The notes below the pieces were generated by a model that was not told where the DNA came from, did not search any database, and was given only the letters and a program-made list of their open reading frames with translations. Positions 41,983 through 51,847 of a stretch of DNA of 64,000 bases are shown piece after piece. The DNA is taken from the NCBI RefSeq assembly GCF_026262505.1, contig NC_067206.1, positions 1,674,001-1,738,000 on the forward strand. Direction: 5' to 3'. Within the stretch, counting starts at the first letter, position 1. Every line of letters starts with the position of its first letter. The stretch comes from Trichomonas vaginalis G3. Lineage: Eukaryota; Parabasalia; Trichomonadida; Trichomonadidae. The position numbers and the translations under genes are program-made.

Positions 41983-42719
41983 TTAATATTTTCTAAAAAG
42001 TCAACTTCAACAGTCATTCGCACTGGTGCCTTCAGTTCTACAGGCTCGCCTTGAAAGTCAACAAGTCTGAATTGCATGTCTTTCAAATTATGAGGACTAA
42101 TGCGAATCCATTTACCTAAATGAGTTGCTATGACAGGAACGTTTGGAATGAACATTGAATTGACTGCATAACAGAAAGACTTATATTCTACTGAACCTTT
42201 ACTATTAACTCCTGAAATGCCTGTGACATTAGCTATTTTAGACTCAATGTACAAACAATTACCATAACATACGTATGGAACAGATTTCATCTCAATCGTT
42301 TTGTCAACACTTTTCAAAGGAAATGTCATATGGTATGCACCCAGAAGCAATTGAACTCTATGACTCATTCGTGTTATCTTAAACTCCTTTGCATAACTGA
42401 ACTTCAAAACTCCTGCAATAAGTTTAACATTCATTAAGTTTTCTTCGTTATCCTTGTTTATTGTAGTATTTATGAGAGCATTTAACACTCCAGCTAATGT
42501 TTCCATCTTATATTCTACATTATTGTGAAATCTTATTTCGTGCTTCTTTCCATCTATTTCAAACTCCATGAAATCTGTTTCATCTGTTATGACAAAAGTT
42601 GCGATAGTATTGAAGTCAACAACTCTGAAAGCAAGTGCTTCATTCTGAAGACCTAAGTTTGTTTGTAGCTTTACTATTCCGTATTCGTTTGGGTCTGTAC
42701 TTTGCAAATAGAACAACAT
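41943..42719 (-). CDS. virion-like surface protein (258 aa), element B
   Basis: Beta-rich. The ending SPHNLKDMQFRLVDFQGEPV is a motif seen at the end of surface proteins in Polinton-like elements, and the same motif ends the counterpart in element A (17638-18347). Divergent from the fibre gene with only 17 bp between starts, which suggests co-expression. Confidence 0.6.
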   Translation of the reverse strand: MLFYLQSTDPNEYGIVKLQTNLGLQNEALAFRVVDFNTIATFVITDETDFMEFEIDGKKHEIRFHNNVEYKMETLAGVLNALINTTINKDNEENLMNVKLIAGVLKFSYAKEFKITRMSHRVQLLLGAYHMTFPLKSVDKTIEMKSVPYVCYGNCLYIESKIANVTGISGVNSKGSVEYKSFCYAVNSMFIPNVPVIATHLGKWIRISPHNLKDMQFRLVDFQGEPVELKAPVRMTVEVDFLENIKCNSLQENSELKI

Positions 42720-42736
42720 TTTATTCTCATTAAAAT

Positions 42737-45700
42737 ATGACTATTGCTGCATATGCGTATGAAACAAATGAAGCAAGAAGAGCACATGAACTAGTAAACG
42801 AAAACTCAACTTTAACCATTGAAGGCAATGATTTAGTCATTGACGATGGAAAAACTAAAAAAGTCATTGATTTCGATACTTTTAACACTTATGACCCATT
42901 CATTACAACAAGCAAGGTTCCTATCATAAATGATGGAACGGTGCAATATATAAATTCTACAGTAGATGCCTCATTAGTGAAAGTACTGAATGTTCTCATT
43001 GAATTGTTAAAGAGCTTTCGATTTGACGACAACATTAAATGCTTAAAGAATTTAGTCATGAATGAGAAACAAATTCTTGGCGTTGCTGGTAGCAGTAATG
43101 ATGTACACCTTATGACATTAGAATATTATAACGAACATAAAGATGAACTGAAAGGAGAGAAGGGTGACACCGGACCTCAAGGACCACAAGGAATACAAGG
43201 AATACAAGGAATACAAGGACCTCAAGGCGAAAACGGTTTGGATGGAAAGGATGGAAAGGATGGAAAAACTGCTAAATCATGGATATGGGACCTTATAAAT
43301 ACTGGTTTAACAGCTGCTTCATATGGAGTTCTTCAATACCAAATCGGAAAGATATGGGCAGTACTTGGTGAAGAAGTTTTAAATGACGTTAAAAATGCTT
43401 TGAACTTCATTTCAAATGGTTCGGATACTATTAAAACTTTATCTGGTTGGATGCAAGAAACAAGGAGTCAAATAGATACTGTAAGACGTATAGCAAACAA
43501 TGCACGTACGGGATTGGATACTTTACGACAAGCACAAAATACACTAAAGGAAGCAAATGATATTCTTGGCTCAGTATCAGACATGCATGAAGATTGGCTT
43601 AAAGGTATTGACAAATCTTTAAAAAATCACAGTCAGTCTATTGCTGACTACAAGAAAAGTATAGATTTTTTACATAGTGCTATGGACGTACATGATGGAA
43701 GCATAAGGAACTTACTTAATGCTAACAATAACTTACCAGGAACTATTAAAGCATTTATAAAGTCCTTTGTAAAACCCGGTGCTCTAACATTTAGGTCTTT
43801 GAGAGCAAGAGCATTGAAGTCAAGAGATGCAGAAACTCCAACAGAAGGAACTGAAACAACAGAAACTCCAGAAGAACCACCAAAACCAACAGCTAATGAA
43901 ATATTGTTCGAATATTTTCCAAGGTACTCTGTTCTCATTGCATACATTCAAGAAATACTTAAGAAAGCAGACTTGACTTTAGGAGATGATGAAAGTTCTG
44001 TATATCTTTCGTTCCAGTTTCAAATAGCAGAACTTTTGAGACAGATATGCTTAATGTATGACAACATCTCTGATTTCACAAGATATGATGACGACCATGA
44101 CCCCGAACACGGTGAAGAAGAAGTTTTACAAACATCCATTAAGACAGGAAAGGTTTTAACACAAAGTCTCATTATTGACACCAAAGATGGCGAAGTGGAC
44201 GTTCTTCAAGAGCTGAAGAAAAATACTTCTTCGGGAGGTGGTGGTAGGCATGAACTTGAAATAAATGAGATAGAAGAGAAATTAGCCGAAAAAGCAGATA
44301 AAGAACATAAACACAATATCTCCGATATAAATGAACTTCAAGCTACATTAAATAGTAAAGCGGACAAAAATGAACTTGACGCAATGAACAAAGTTTTGAA
44401 ATCTCATAAACACAATATCTCCGATATAAATGAACTTCAAGCTACATTAAATAGTAAAGCGGACAAGAACCATGTTCATTATATAACTTCAGACGAACAG
44501 ATTATAACGGACTACCATGGATATTTAACACGAAGTGATGAAGCGAAGACAAAAAATGTTAATGAAAGAAGATATAAATACATTCGTGCTAAAGGTTATG
44601 ACATAAGCTGTACTGTACAGTATGATGTAGCTAAAGCACCAGAAGCATTTGGTTATACCGGTGAAATTTATGCCTCTACTTTCAATGTTAACGGTGTATT
44701 AGTTGAACCAAGATTTACTTTGAGAGTTAAGGCAAAAATAACGTTTGAAGATGCTATTAAAAGTAAAGCTGACAAAGTTGAACTCGAAGCAATGAACAAA
44801 GTTTTGAAATCTCATAAACACAACATCTCCGATATAAATGAACTTCAAGCTACATTAGACAGTAAAGCTGACAAGAACCATACACATAAATCCTTCACTA
44901 CTGTTAGAGCAGACGACATAATATTGAACTTTGACCTTGGTTCAAGTGCACCATTAGAAAATCCAAGTACAAGCGTAAAAGATACTCTTAACAGTTTAGA
45001 TAAGAGTTGCAGGAACATTGAAAGTCATGCCAGAAACTTTGAAGCATATGAACTACCAACAATGTTAGATAAGAAAGCAGATAAAACTTATGTGGATGCA
45101 GAACTAACAAAGAAATTTTCGAAACCAGATACAATGACATTTACAACAGAAATTATAAATGGTGAACCAGCAACTCCATTTGAATTTGTTAGAGGTCTTC
45201 AACCAGATACTTTTGAATTTTTCTTGGATAATTCTATTGAACTAACATTACATTATAAAAGTGGAACAAATGCAACATTTCATCCGGGAGATACATTCCA
45301 AATGGTATTTAATGACATAAGTTCTTTAGAATATGTTTATAGAGTTATGAGCATATATGATTTAATATATCCTATAGGAGCTGTTTATACGTCTATGAAT
45401 CCAATAAATCCAAACACTTTATTTGGTGGTAGATGGTATGAAATAGTTGACAGTTTTCCATTCTACACTAATACGCAGTCAATGAAGATGGGAGGTTCAA
45501 AGAAAATAGGTATTGAAAACCTTCCTTCACATATGCATAGGTTCAGTGGAAGAACATCTGTGGAAGGAAACCATTCACATTCAATAACAAAAAAGAGGTT
45601 ATATAAATCTTGCAGCGGGTTCGAATAGACAGGGAATGAACAGATATGATATCTCAGATGACCCCAAAGATGTTAGCACAGGTATTTTCTGTGGAACTGC

Positions 45701-45806
45701 AGGAAATCATACACATGTTGTAGCTGGTATTACAGACCCAGCAGGTAATGGAAAAGATTATATGCCTCCTTATATAACAATGCACGCTTGGATACGAGTT
45801 GGTTAA
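42737..45806 (+). pseudogene. collagen-like fibre gene with tail-collar end, element B (broken)
   Basis: Long gene of about 1000 codons. A globular start is followed by a collagen-like stretch (GDTGPQGPQGIQGIQGIQG and onward, about residue 140), a helical stalk with heptads, an acidic/Pro-rich hinge, then three copies of a segment with HKHNISDINELQATLNSKAD (about 44300-44470 and 44815-44880) and KADK repeats. The end is a phage-type tail-collar domain (YPIGAVYTSMNP, GGSKKIGIENLPSHMH). Probably a trimeric attachment fibre. About one break. Confidence 0.75.
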
Positions 45807-45825
45807 AATCTTTAACTTTACATAA

Positions 45826-46910
45826 ATGAGCTTGAAAGAAGTATTCGAACAACATCCATGGAGGTCATTTAAGAAGTTCAATGAAGCTGCAAAGAGTTGG
45901 GGATTTACTAACAGAGCTGAAGTTAAAAAGTTCTTTGACAAAAATGTTGTACATCAAACAAAAATAAACCCTTACGACTACTTTTTACCAATTTACTCCA
46001 ACACTCCTGACGCATACCAATTTGACACTCTCATTCAAAGCAAAAAGGAGGACATAAACCATTCCTCATCTTCATAAATGTTAACACTCGTAAAGCATAT
46101 GCATATCCAATGAAAAATAAAGGAACTCGTGAAGTGTTAAGAGTTTTACAAAAGTTTGTAGCAGAACATAACCCAAGTACTTTAACATCAGACCAAGACA
46201 GTGCATACCTCAGCAATGAAATCACAGAATTTCTCATTAAGCATAACATAACTCACTACACTACTGAAGACCATAACCATAACATACTCGGCATCATAAA
46301 CCGCTTCATAAGGACTCTCAGAGATTTAAACCAAGAGCGAGACTTTACCGAAGAAACAATGAAACATTTTCTCGAAGTATATAATTCCTCAACACATTCT
46401 ACAACAGGACATACACCAAATTCAATGACACAACAACAAGAAGAAAAGTATATACAAAAGAAACGAAGCCAAACACAAAATATCAGAAATTCAACACAAT
46501 TTACCCTCATTCCTGGTACAAAAGTTCGTGTAGTTCTTGACGACAAACCGTTGACAAAGAAACGTTTAAGGTTAAGTCGAAATTATTATATTGTAGACTC
46601 TACGCAAGGTAATGGATATCTTATAAAAGCTGCCGACGACTCTATTGCGTTTTATCCTCGACATAAATTAGTCGAAAGTAGTAATGGCAAACTTGCTGAA
46701 ACCATTGACGAAGCAAAGCGAGGAGTGGTTATTGAAATACTTGGCTATAACACAAACGATGACACTTATAAAGTAAGATATGAAGGAGGCGTTGAAGATG
46801 TTATACCATCTAAGAACTTGAGAGAGTCGAAGCCAACACATCTGGGACCATTAGAGCGGGAGTACTGGAAAGACAAAAATATGCCAGAAAGAATAAGAAA
46901 ATTCTTCTAA
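45826..46910 (+). pseudogene. retroviral-type integrase gene, element B (broken)
   Basis: Parts include an N-terminal helical region, rve core segments (TLTSDQDSAYLSNEI, then NILGIINRFIRTLRDLN in the place of the catalytic-Glu helix) and a C-terminal chromo-like beta barrel (YNTNDDTYKVRYEGG). Maverick integrases insert the element and make 5-6 bp duplications. About one break. Confidence 0.75.
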
Positions 46911-46936
46911 ACTTTTTCATTAGATGTAAATCAGAC

Positions 46937-47385
46937 AAAAATAATGTTTAGGTGAAGAGGTTAGATCTCACCCGTTTTTTCACCTCTTTTTTCACCTCTT
47001 GAATTTTCATGAATTTTCACAAATGACCAAAAATAATGTTTAGGTGAAGAGGTTAGATCTCACCTGTTTTTTCACCTCTTTTTTCACCTCTTGAATTTTC
47101 ATGAATTTTCACAAATGACCAAAAATAATGTTTAGGTGAAGAGGTTAGATCTCACCTGTTTTTTCACCTCTTTTTTCACCTCTTGAATTTTCATGAATTT
47201 TCACAAATGACCAAAAATAATGTTTAGGTGAAGAGGTTAGATCTCACCTGTTTTTTCACCTCTTTTTTCACCTCTTGAATTTTCATGAATTTTCACAAAT
47301 GACCAAAAATAATGTTTAGGTGAAGAGGTTAGATCTCACCTGTTTTTTCACCTCTTTTTTCACCTCTTGAATTTTCATGAATTTT
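46937..47385 (+). repeat. element B iteron array (5 units of ~91 bp)
   Basis: Each unit holds GGTGAAGAGGTTAGATCTCACC and then TTTTTTCACCTC twice. Single or partial inverted copies, many with the perfect palindrome AGGTGAGATCTCACCT, lie at 38108-38178, 48410-48456, 48975-49012, 49080-49145 and 59690-59750, mostly at gene ends and inside both terminal repeats. Confidence 0.85.
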
Positions 47386-47402
47386 CCCGAAATAAAAAAT
47401 AA

Positions 47403-47445
47403 TGTTAGTTTTATTTTTTTTATTTTTTTATTTTGTATAAAAGAT
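47403..47445 (+). promoter_or_regulatory. conserved leader before the 215-aa gene
   Basis: GTTAGTTTTA, T-rich run, then TTTTGTATAAAAGAT and ATG; same plan as the leaders at 49318, 50029 and 15513 (minus). Confidence 0.5.
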
Positions 47446-48093
47446 ATGATTTCAACAATCGGCACAACAACAATTCAAGCCGCGAACGGCGGGACTCTGT
47501 CCACAACAACAGCACCAAACTCGTTAGTCATGAATCCTACGTCAATGTTAGTAGAGATGAAAAACTTCATTCCTTCTTCATATACTTTCGAAACAAAAAT
47601 CCAGAAGATAAAGCAAGAACTTTTAACAAGTAATTTAGACTGTAGTGCGAAAGATGAAGAAAATGAAGAATATCTTTATGAAATGCAGGACATTATTGAC
47701 CATTTACCCAAATTGCCTGAAATCCAACAACAAAAACTCACTATTCCTGAATTCGACGAAATTGAAGTGAAACCAACTGACTCAGTAGAAATAAAGAAGT
47801 TCATACGTAAAGTAAATTATGAATTCCTTGGTTTTCATTGCAACCATAAGGTTATGGACAAAGATTGCGACATGGTATATAAAAACATTTCTGACATATA
47901 TAAATCTGAGGAGTTTAAGACTTACGATAACTTTGTTTCATTAGTTGCAAAATGTGTTTGGGAAATAAGAGATAAAGATAGAAGAGGCAAAGTATGGAAC
48001 GAACAAATAAGACCCGCTATGTTTGAGATGAAGAGAGCAATTGACGCCTTAGTTGTTTTAGCTGGTTTTATTTCAATGTATAACGCAAAATGA
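47446..48093 (+). CDS. hypothetical protein (215 aa), element B
   Basis: ATG at 47446 (MISTIGTTTIQAANGG) follows the conserved leader; a longer frame starts inside the repeats and is not chosen. Acidic middle, helical C-terminal half with Cys/His (FHCNHKVMDKDCDMV). The stop overlaps the next start (ATGA). Not recognised. Confidence 0.55.
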   Translation: MISTIGTTTIQAANGGTLSTTTAPNSLVMNPTSMLVEMKNFIPSSYTFETKIQKIKQELLTSNLDCSAKDEENEEYLYEMQDIIDHLPKLPEIQQQKLTIPEFDEIEVKPTDSVEIKKFIRKVNYEFLGFHCNHKVMDKDCDMVYKNISDIYKSEEFKTYDNFVSLVAKCVWEIRDKDRRGKVWNEQIRPAMFEMKRAIDALVVLAGFISMYNAK

Positions 48094-48410
48094 ACCCGCA
48101 ATGTTCAAAATGTAAGGCAGCAATTAGGAAATATAACTACTCAGTCAAAGAGATAGAAAGAATGAGAAACGACTATGCAGACTTAAAGAAAGAAGCAGAA
48201 AAGCCAGCAGAAGATAAAATGAACATGTTAGAATTTCTGAACAAAAACTATCCAACAGCAGAAGATTTCCTTCTATCTGACGTCAAGAAGAAGTATAAAG
48301 AAACCTTCGGTATTGTTAAAACTTTTGACATACTGACAGAAGAAATAGAAGCTACGAAATTGTTTAGGATTTCAAATATACATCGTACAATTCATGTAAA
48401 ACGCTTGTGA
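48090..48410 (+). CDS. small CxxC protein (106 aa), element B
   Basis: Starts MNPQCSKCKAAI, one CxxC pair, then a Lys/Glu-rich helix. Coupled to the preceding gene by an ATGA overlap. Not recognised; a structural zinc site with a partner is possible. Confidence 0.5.
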   Translation: MNPQCSKCKAAIRKYNYSVKEIERMRNDYADLKKEAEKPAEDKMNMLEFLNKNYPTAEDFLLSDVKKKYKETFGIVKTFDILTEEIEATKLFRISNIHRTIHVKRL

Positions 48411-48478
48411 AAAAACTGGGGTGAAAAAACAGGTGAGATCTCACCTCTTCACCTAAATTATATTTTTGCTTTAATTAA

Positions 48479-48973
48479 ATGCTTTCCGGAAACGTCGATG
48501 AAAATCATATGGACAAATTATATGAAAAAATTAATAATGATTACCCCTCATTAACCAGGGAAATGACGGATTCTATAGTTCGTAAATTCGATGAAATACA
48601 GGATATGTGGTTCGACAGATTCGACATGAACGATAAGGAAAAGAGAAAGAACGATAACAATTTACTTACTAAAAGAATCCTAAAATCTAAAATAGGTGAA
48701 GCTTCAACATTTAACACAGTACATAACTTTTACACCGCTGTTTATATTTTCAATAATTTATTTAACGATGAACGAGAAAGAAAAAGTATGTTTAACGGAA
48801 GAAATGAATATGATTTTATCCTTTGTGCTGTTCGGGATGTTGACATGAAACTAAAGAAAATATTCTTATTACAAGATGACACGGTTGAAGATGAAGTCAA
48901 TGAGTTTTTAAATCGTGATTTAAATGAAATTGATGAAGTTATGACCGAATGTTATAAAAAGTTCAAGGGGTAG
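48479..48973 (+). CDS. hypothetical helical protein (164 aa), element B
   Basis: Highly charged, mostly alpha-helical, with FDEIQDMWFDRFDMNDKEKR and an acidic end. Iteron palindromes stand on both sides. Not recognised. Confidence 0.5.
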   Translation: MLSGNVDENHMDKLYEKINNDYPSLTREMTDSIVRKFDEIQDMWFDRFDMNDKEKRKNDNNLLTKRILKSKIGEASTFNTVHNFYTAVYIFNNLFNDERERKSMFNGRNEYDFILCAVRDVDMKLKKIFLLQDDTVEDEVNEFLNRDLNEIDEVMTECYKKFKG

Positions 48974-49012
48974 AAAATAGGTGAAAAAACGGGTGAGATC
49001 TCACCTCTTCAC

Positions 49013-49376
49013 CTAAACATTATTTTTGTCTGATTTACGCTCATTACGATGAAGAAGTCTTGACAAAACATGTACGATGAAATCATGAAAATTCATGAGG
49101 TGAGAAAACAGGTGAGAAAACGGGTGAGATCTAACCTTCTACCCTAAAATATATTTTTATTGAATTCAGCAACAAAAATCTGAGTAAAATGGCATAAGAT
49201 TGCTTCCCGAGGAAAACCGAGAGAAGAGATTCCGTATGAAAATCAGTGAAGAACAGCGAGTACGTAAGAAAACGTAGTCGCCAAAACTCTATGAAAATCA
49301 TGAATTTCCTTAAGATAGAAAAAATAAAGTTAGTTTTTTGTAAAATATTTTTTTTATTTTGTATGTAAAGACATAT
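49013..49376. other. spacer with iterons, pseudo-repeat and leader
   Basis: Contains iteron copies (49080-49145), a ~60-bp non-coding copy (about 49236-49300) of a repeat coded inside the gene at 50080-50994 (AGTGAAGAACAGCGAGTACG), and the conserved leader (49318-49376). Confidence 0.6.
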
Positions 49377-49991
49377 ATGTTAAACATTGAGTTTGAAACA
49401 GTTAGAAAGATAGACAATGACACCAAAGTGGTTAGAATAGGTGATTTAAACGTAAGATACTCAAAGAAATACAACAAATATTCTTTGTCAGACATTATAT
49501 CTCCATCTGGAAAGAAAACATCCCACGACTGGGTTAAAATTGCTTCTACTCAGAAAATTTTGACAAGAAATCCTAAGCTTATGATATCGGTAAGATTCTA
49601 TGGAACTACAGCATATCTTATAGACAAAAGTCTTATACCAATAGTTTTGTTATGGTTAGACCCAGTTGTTGGATATAACTTCATAACATATGGTTCATTC
49701 GATACGGAACGTTGCAGTGAAGGCTTACTTTACATCGTTCAGAAACCGAAGGACTTCAATACAAAGAGATATAAGATAGGAAGAACATATAATATAACTC
49801 AAAGATATGACAGTACAGTCAATAGAGTTAAGGTTGTGTTCGTTAACGATATGAGAGCTGCTGAAACAGAACTACTTGAAAAGTTTGAGAAAATGTATGG
49901 TGCTCCCACGAAAGGTAAAGAAACGTTTGAAGTAGATGAGATAGATAAAGCTATAAAATTATTTGACGAAGTTGCTGAAAAATACATGTAA
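49377..49991 (+). CDS. KilA-N-like plus T5orf172 (GIY-YIG-type) protein, element B
   Basis: 204 aa from ATG at 49377; the upstream TTG-started extension is part of the leader. The first half fits KilA-N (HDWVKIASTQKIL, VRFYGTTAYLIDKSLIPIVL). The second half fits T5orf172/MUG113: GLLYIVQKPKDF, YKIGRTYNITQRYDS, VFVNDMRAAETELLEKFE, with a final TFEVDE. Such pairs are frequent in large DNA viruses; nuclease activity or DNA binding is inferred. Confidence 0.75.
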   Translation: MLNIEFETVRKIDNDTKVVRIGDLNVRYSKKYNKYSLSDIISPSGKKTSHDWVKIASTQKILTRNPKLMISVRFYGTTAYLIDKSLIPIVLLWLDPVVGYNFITYGSFDTERCSEGLLYIVQKPKDFNTKRYKIGRTYNITQRYDSTVNRVKVVFVNDMRAAETELLEKFEKMYGAPTKGKETFEVDEIDKAIKLFDEVAEKYM

Positions 49992-50028
49992 AGCGTTTAT
50001 TTTTGGTCTTTTGTGAAAGTCAGAAAAT

Positions 50029-50079
50029 AACGCTAATTTTATTTTTATTTATTTTTTTATTTTGTATGTAAAGACAGTA
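50029..50079 (+). promoter_or_regulatory. 5' leader shared with element A
   Basis: Ends TTTTGTATGTAAAGACAGTA directly before the ATG; the last 44 bp equal those before the KilA-N gene of element A. Confidence 0.7.
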
Positions 50080-50994
50080 ATGACAACATCAGAGAACACA
50101 ACAACAGTTATAGTCCATGAAGCAATAAATGAAGAATACGAGTACATACAATATAACAAACAGTTACGTCTCATTCGTTCAGTCAAAGATGACATGTACC
50201 AAATGCAAAGTATTTTGACAGCATGTTATGCTCCAGATACTAAACTTCCTAAAGACTGGTTTAGGAACCAAAGCACACAAGAACTTTTGAGCGAAGCACA
50301 GCGAGACATACTTTTTTCTGAAAACAGTGAAGAACAGCGAGTGGGAGGGAAACCCCAGTCGCCAAAACTCTATGAAAACAGTGAAGAACAGCGAGTACGT
50401 AAGAAACCCCAGTCGCCAAAACTCTATGAAAATCGTGAAAAATTGCCAAACGGTTTGAGAGGATATTATGTTCAAAGACTTCTCGTAAATGTTGTAGCAA
50501 TGTGGGCTTCACCTCGTTATGCTTGGTATGTTTGTAAACTTCTTGACGAAATTCACAGACAAGAACGCGAACAGATGGAAAAGAAACTTCAAGCAAAAGA
50601 TGAAGTCATTGAATCCAAAGACAAAAGCATACAGAAAAGAATACCACGTTCAGTACCAAAAGGAAAGGAAAAGAGTTATAAGTATATGATTTACGCTGAA
50701 GAGATGGAAAATGAAGAAGACAGAGATATGGTTATGTTGCATTTAGTCAGAAGAAACAACAAAAGCTTTTATGACCTTGCTAAGATTTACAAATCTGACA
50801 GAAACTGGTTCTATCGTGAAAACTTACCGATTTCAATGACACCGAATGAGCAAATAAAGGAAATTGTCAAAAATACTCTTCCTCAAACACACTATGACAT
50901 CAAAGGTTGCACAATACTTACATTCAAAGAAGACTTACCATTGTTAAAGGAAAAAATAACAGAGTATTTCGATAACTTCAAAGAGGAAGAATGA
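50080..50994 (+). CDS. KilA-N/Bro-like protein with 20-aa repeat, element B
   Basis: 304 aa. A KilA-N-like region (KDWFRNQSTQELL, then LRGYYVQRLLVNVVAMWASP) is split by two copies of a ~20-residue repeat (SEEQRVGGKPQSPKLYEN, SEEQRVRKKPQSPKLYEN). Then a coiled coil, then a C-terminal domain (YMIYAEEMENEEDRDMVML, HYDIKGCTILTFKEDL) like the C-terminal part of viral Bro/DUF3627 proteins. Probably DNA-binding regulation. Confidence 0.7.
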   Translation: MTTSENTTTVIVHEAINEEYEYIQYNKQLRLIRSVKDDMYQMQSILTACYAPDTKLPKDWFRNQSTQELLSEAQRDILFSENSEEQRVGGKPQSPKLYENSEEQRVRKKPQSPKLYENREKLPNGLRGYYVQRLLVNVVAMWASPRYAWYVCKLLDEIHRQEREQMEKKLQAKDEVIESKDKSIQKRIPRSVPKGKEKSYKYMIYAEEMENEEDRDMVMLHLVRRNNKSFYDLAKIYKSDRNWFYRENLPISMTPNEQIKEIVKNTLPQTHYDIKGCTILTFKEDLPLLKEKITEYFDNFKEEE

Positions 50995-51048
50995 AAATCT
51001 AAGCTAATTTTATTTTTTTTTATAAAATTTTATCTCATATGAAAGAAC

Positions 51049-51264
51049 ATGAATTTAGAATATTCGGAACTCATGACAGAAGAGGAGAACGAACAGCATG
51101 TAAAAGATTATGCAAAATTTATGAAGACATACAAAGCATTTAAACAATATCTAAATGCTTCTAAAGATTATGCAAAATTTCTGAAGGTATATAAAGCTTA
51201 TGAAAAAGCGTATGAAAAGTTTATACATTGGGGAATTGTTGTAAAATATCCATATGAAGACTAA
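51049..51264 (+). CDS. small Tyr/Lys-rich protein (71 aa), element B
   Basis: Contains an internal repeat (KDYAKFMKTYKAF, KDYAKFLKVYKAY). Helical and unknown. It follows an AAGCTAATTTTATTTTT leader. Confidence 0.5.
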   Translation: MNLEYSELMTEEENEQHVKDYAKFMKTYKAFKQYLNASKDYAKFLKVYKAYEKAYEKFIHWGIVVKYPYED

Positions 51265-51282
51265 CCAAAAATATATTTTTGC

Positions 51283-51756
51283 TTAAATAGCTTCAGGGTC
51301 AATTTCTTCAACCATTTCACTTCCTTCGTCAATGTCAATTGAAGCTTCTTCAACCTTTGGTAAGAATTTCTGTATAACATCTTTGTTCGTTATTGTCTTC
51401 AGAGATGAAGGATAATATTTCACATTTGTTTCACCCTTCTTATATTCTTTCTGTTCGGAAAGATTCATAGCAATACTGAAGAAGTCAATGTTAGAGTTCT
51501 TTATGACAGTATAATGAGTATCTTTGACATTCACGAAGAAACTCTTTTGTTTCAAAACTACTGCTAACTCTTGTGAAGTATAACGTTTGCGGTCAATGAC
51601 GATAGCTAATGGTCTGACATACTGACCAAACTTAGATTCTTTCACAAACTTCTTGTTAAAGATAATATTAACATTTGAAGCATTATTGAACTCATTCTTG
51701 ATGGCAGTAGCGAGAGCATTGTATGAAAAGAACTTGCAATCTTGCATGTGTTTCAT
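51283..51756 (-). CDS. hypothetical protein (157 aa), element B
   Basis: Mixed alpha/beta (YVRPLAIVIDRKRYTSQELA) with an acidic tail. Convergent with the 71-aa gene, divergent from the polymerase. Not recognised. Confidence 0.5.
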   Translation of the reverse strand: MKHMQDCKFFSYNALATAIKNEFNNASNVNIIFNKKFVKESKFGQYVRPLAIVIDRKRYTSQELAVVLKQKSFFVNVKDTHYTVIKNSNIDFFSIAMNLSEQKEYKKGETNVKYYPSSLKTITNKDVIQKFLPKVEEASIDIDEGSEMVEEIDPEAI

Positions 51757-51847
51757 TAAAATAAAAATATTAAATTATTTTGAAAAATAACTTAAAAAAA
51801 ATCTAACCAAATTTTTTCAAAAAATTTTTTTTTTATTTCCTACTAAA

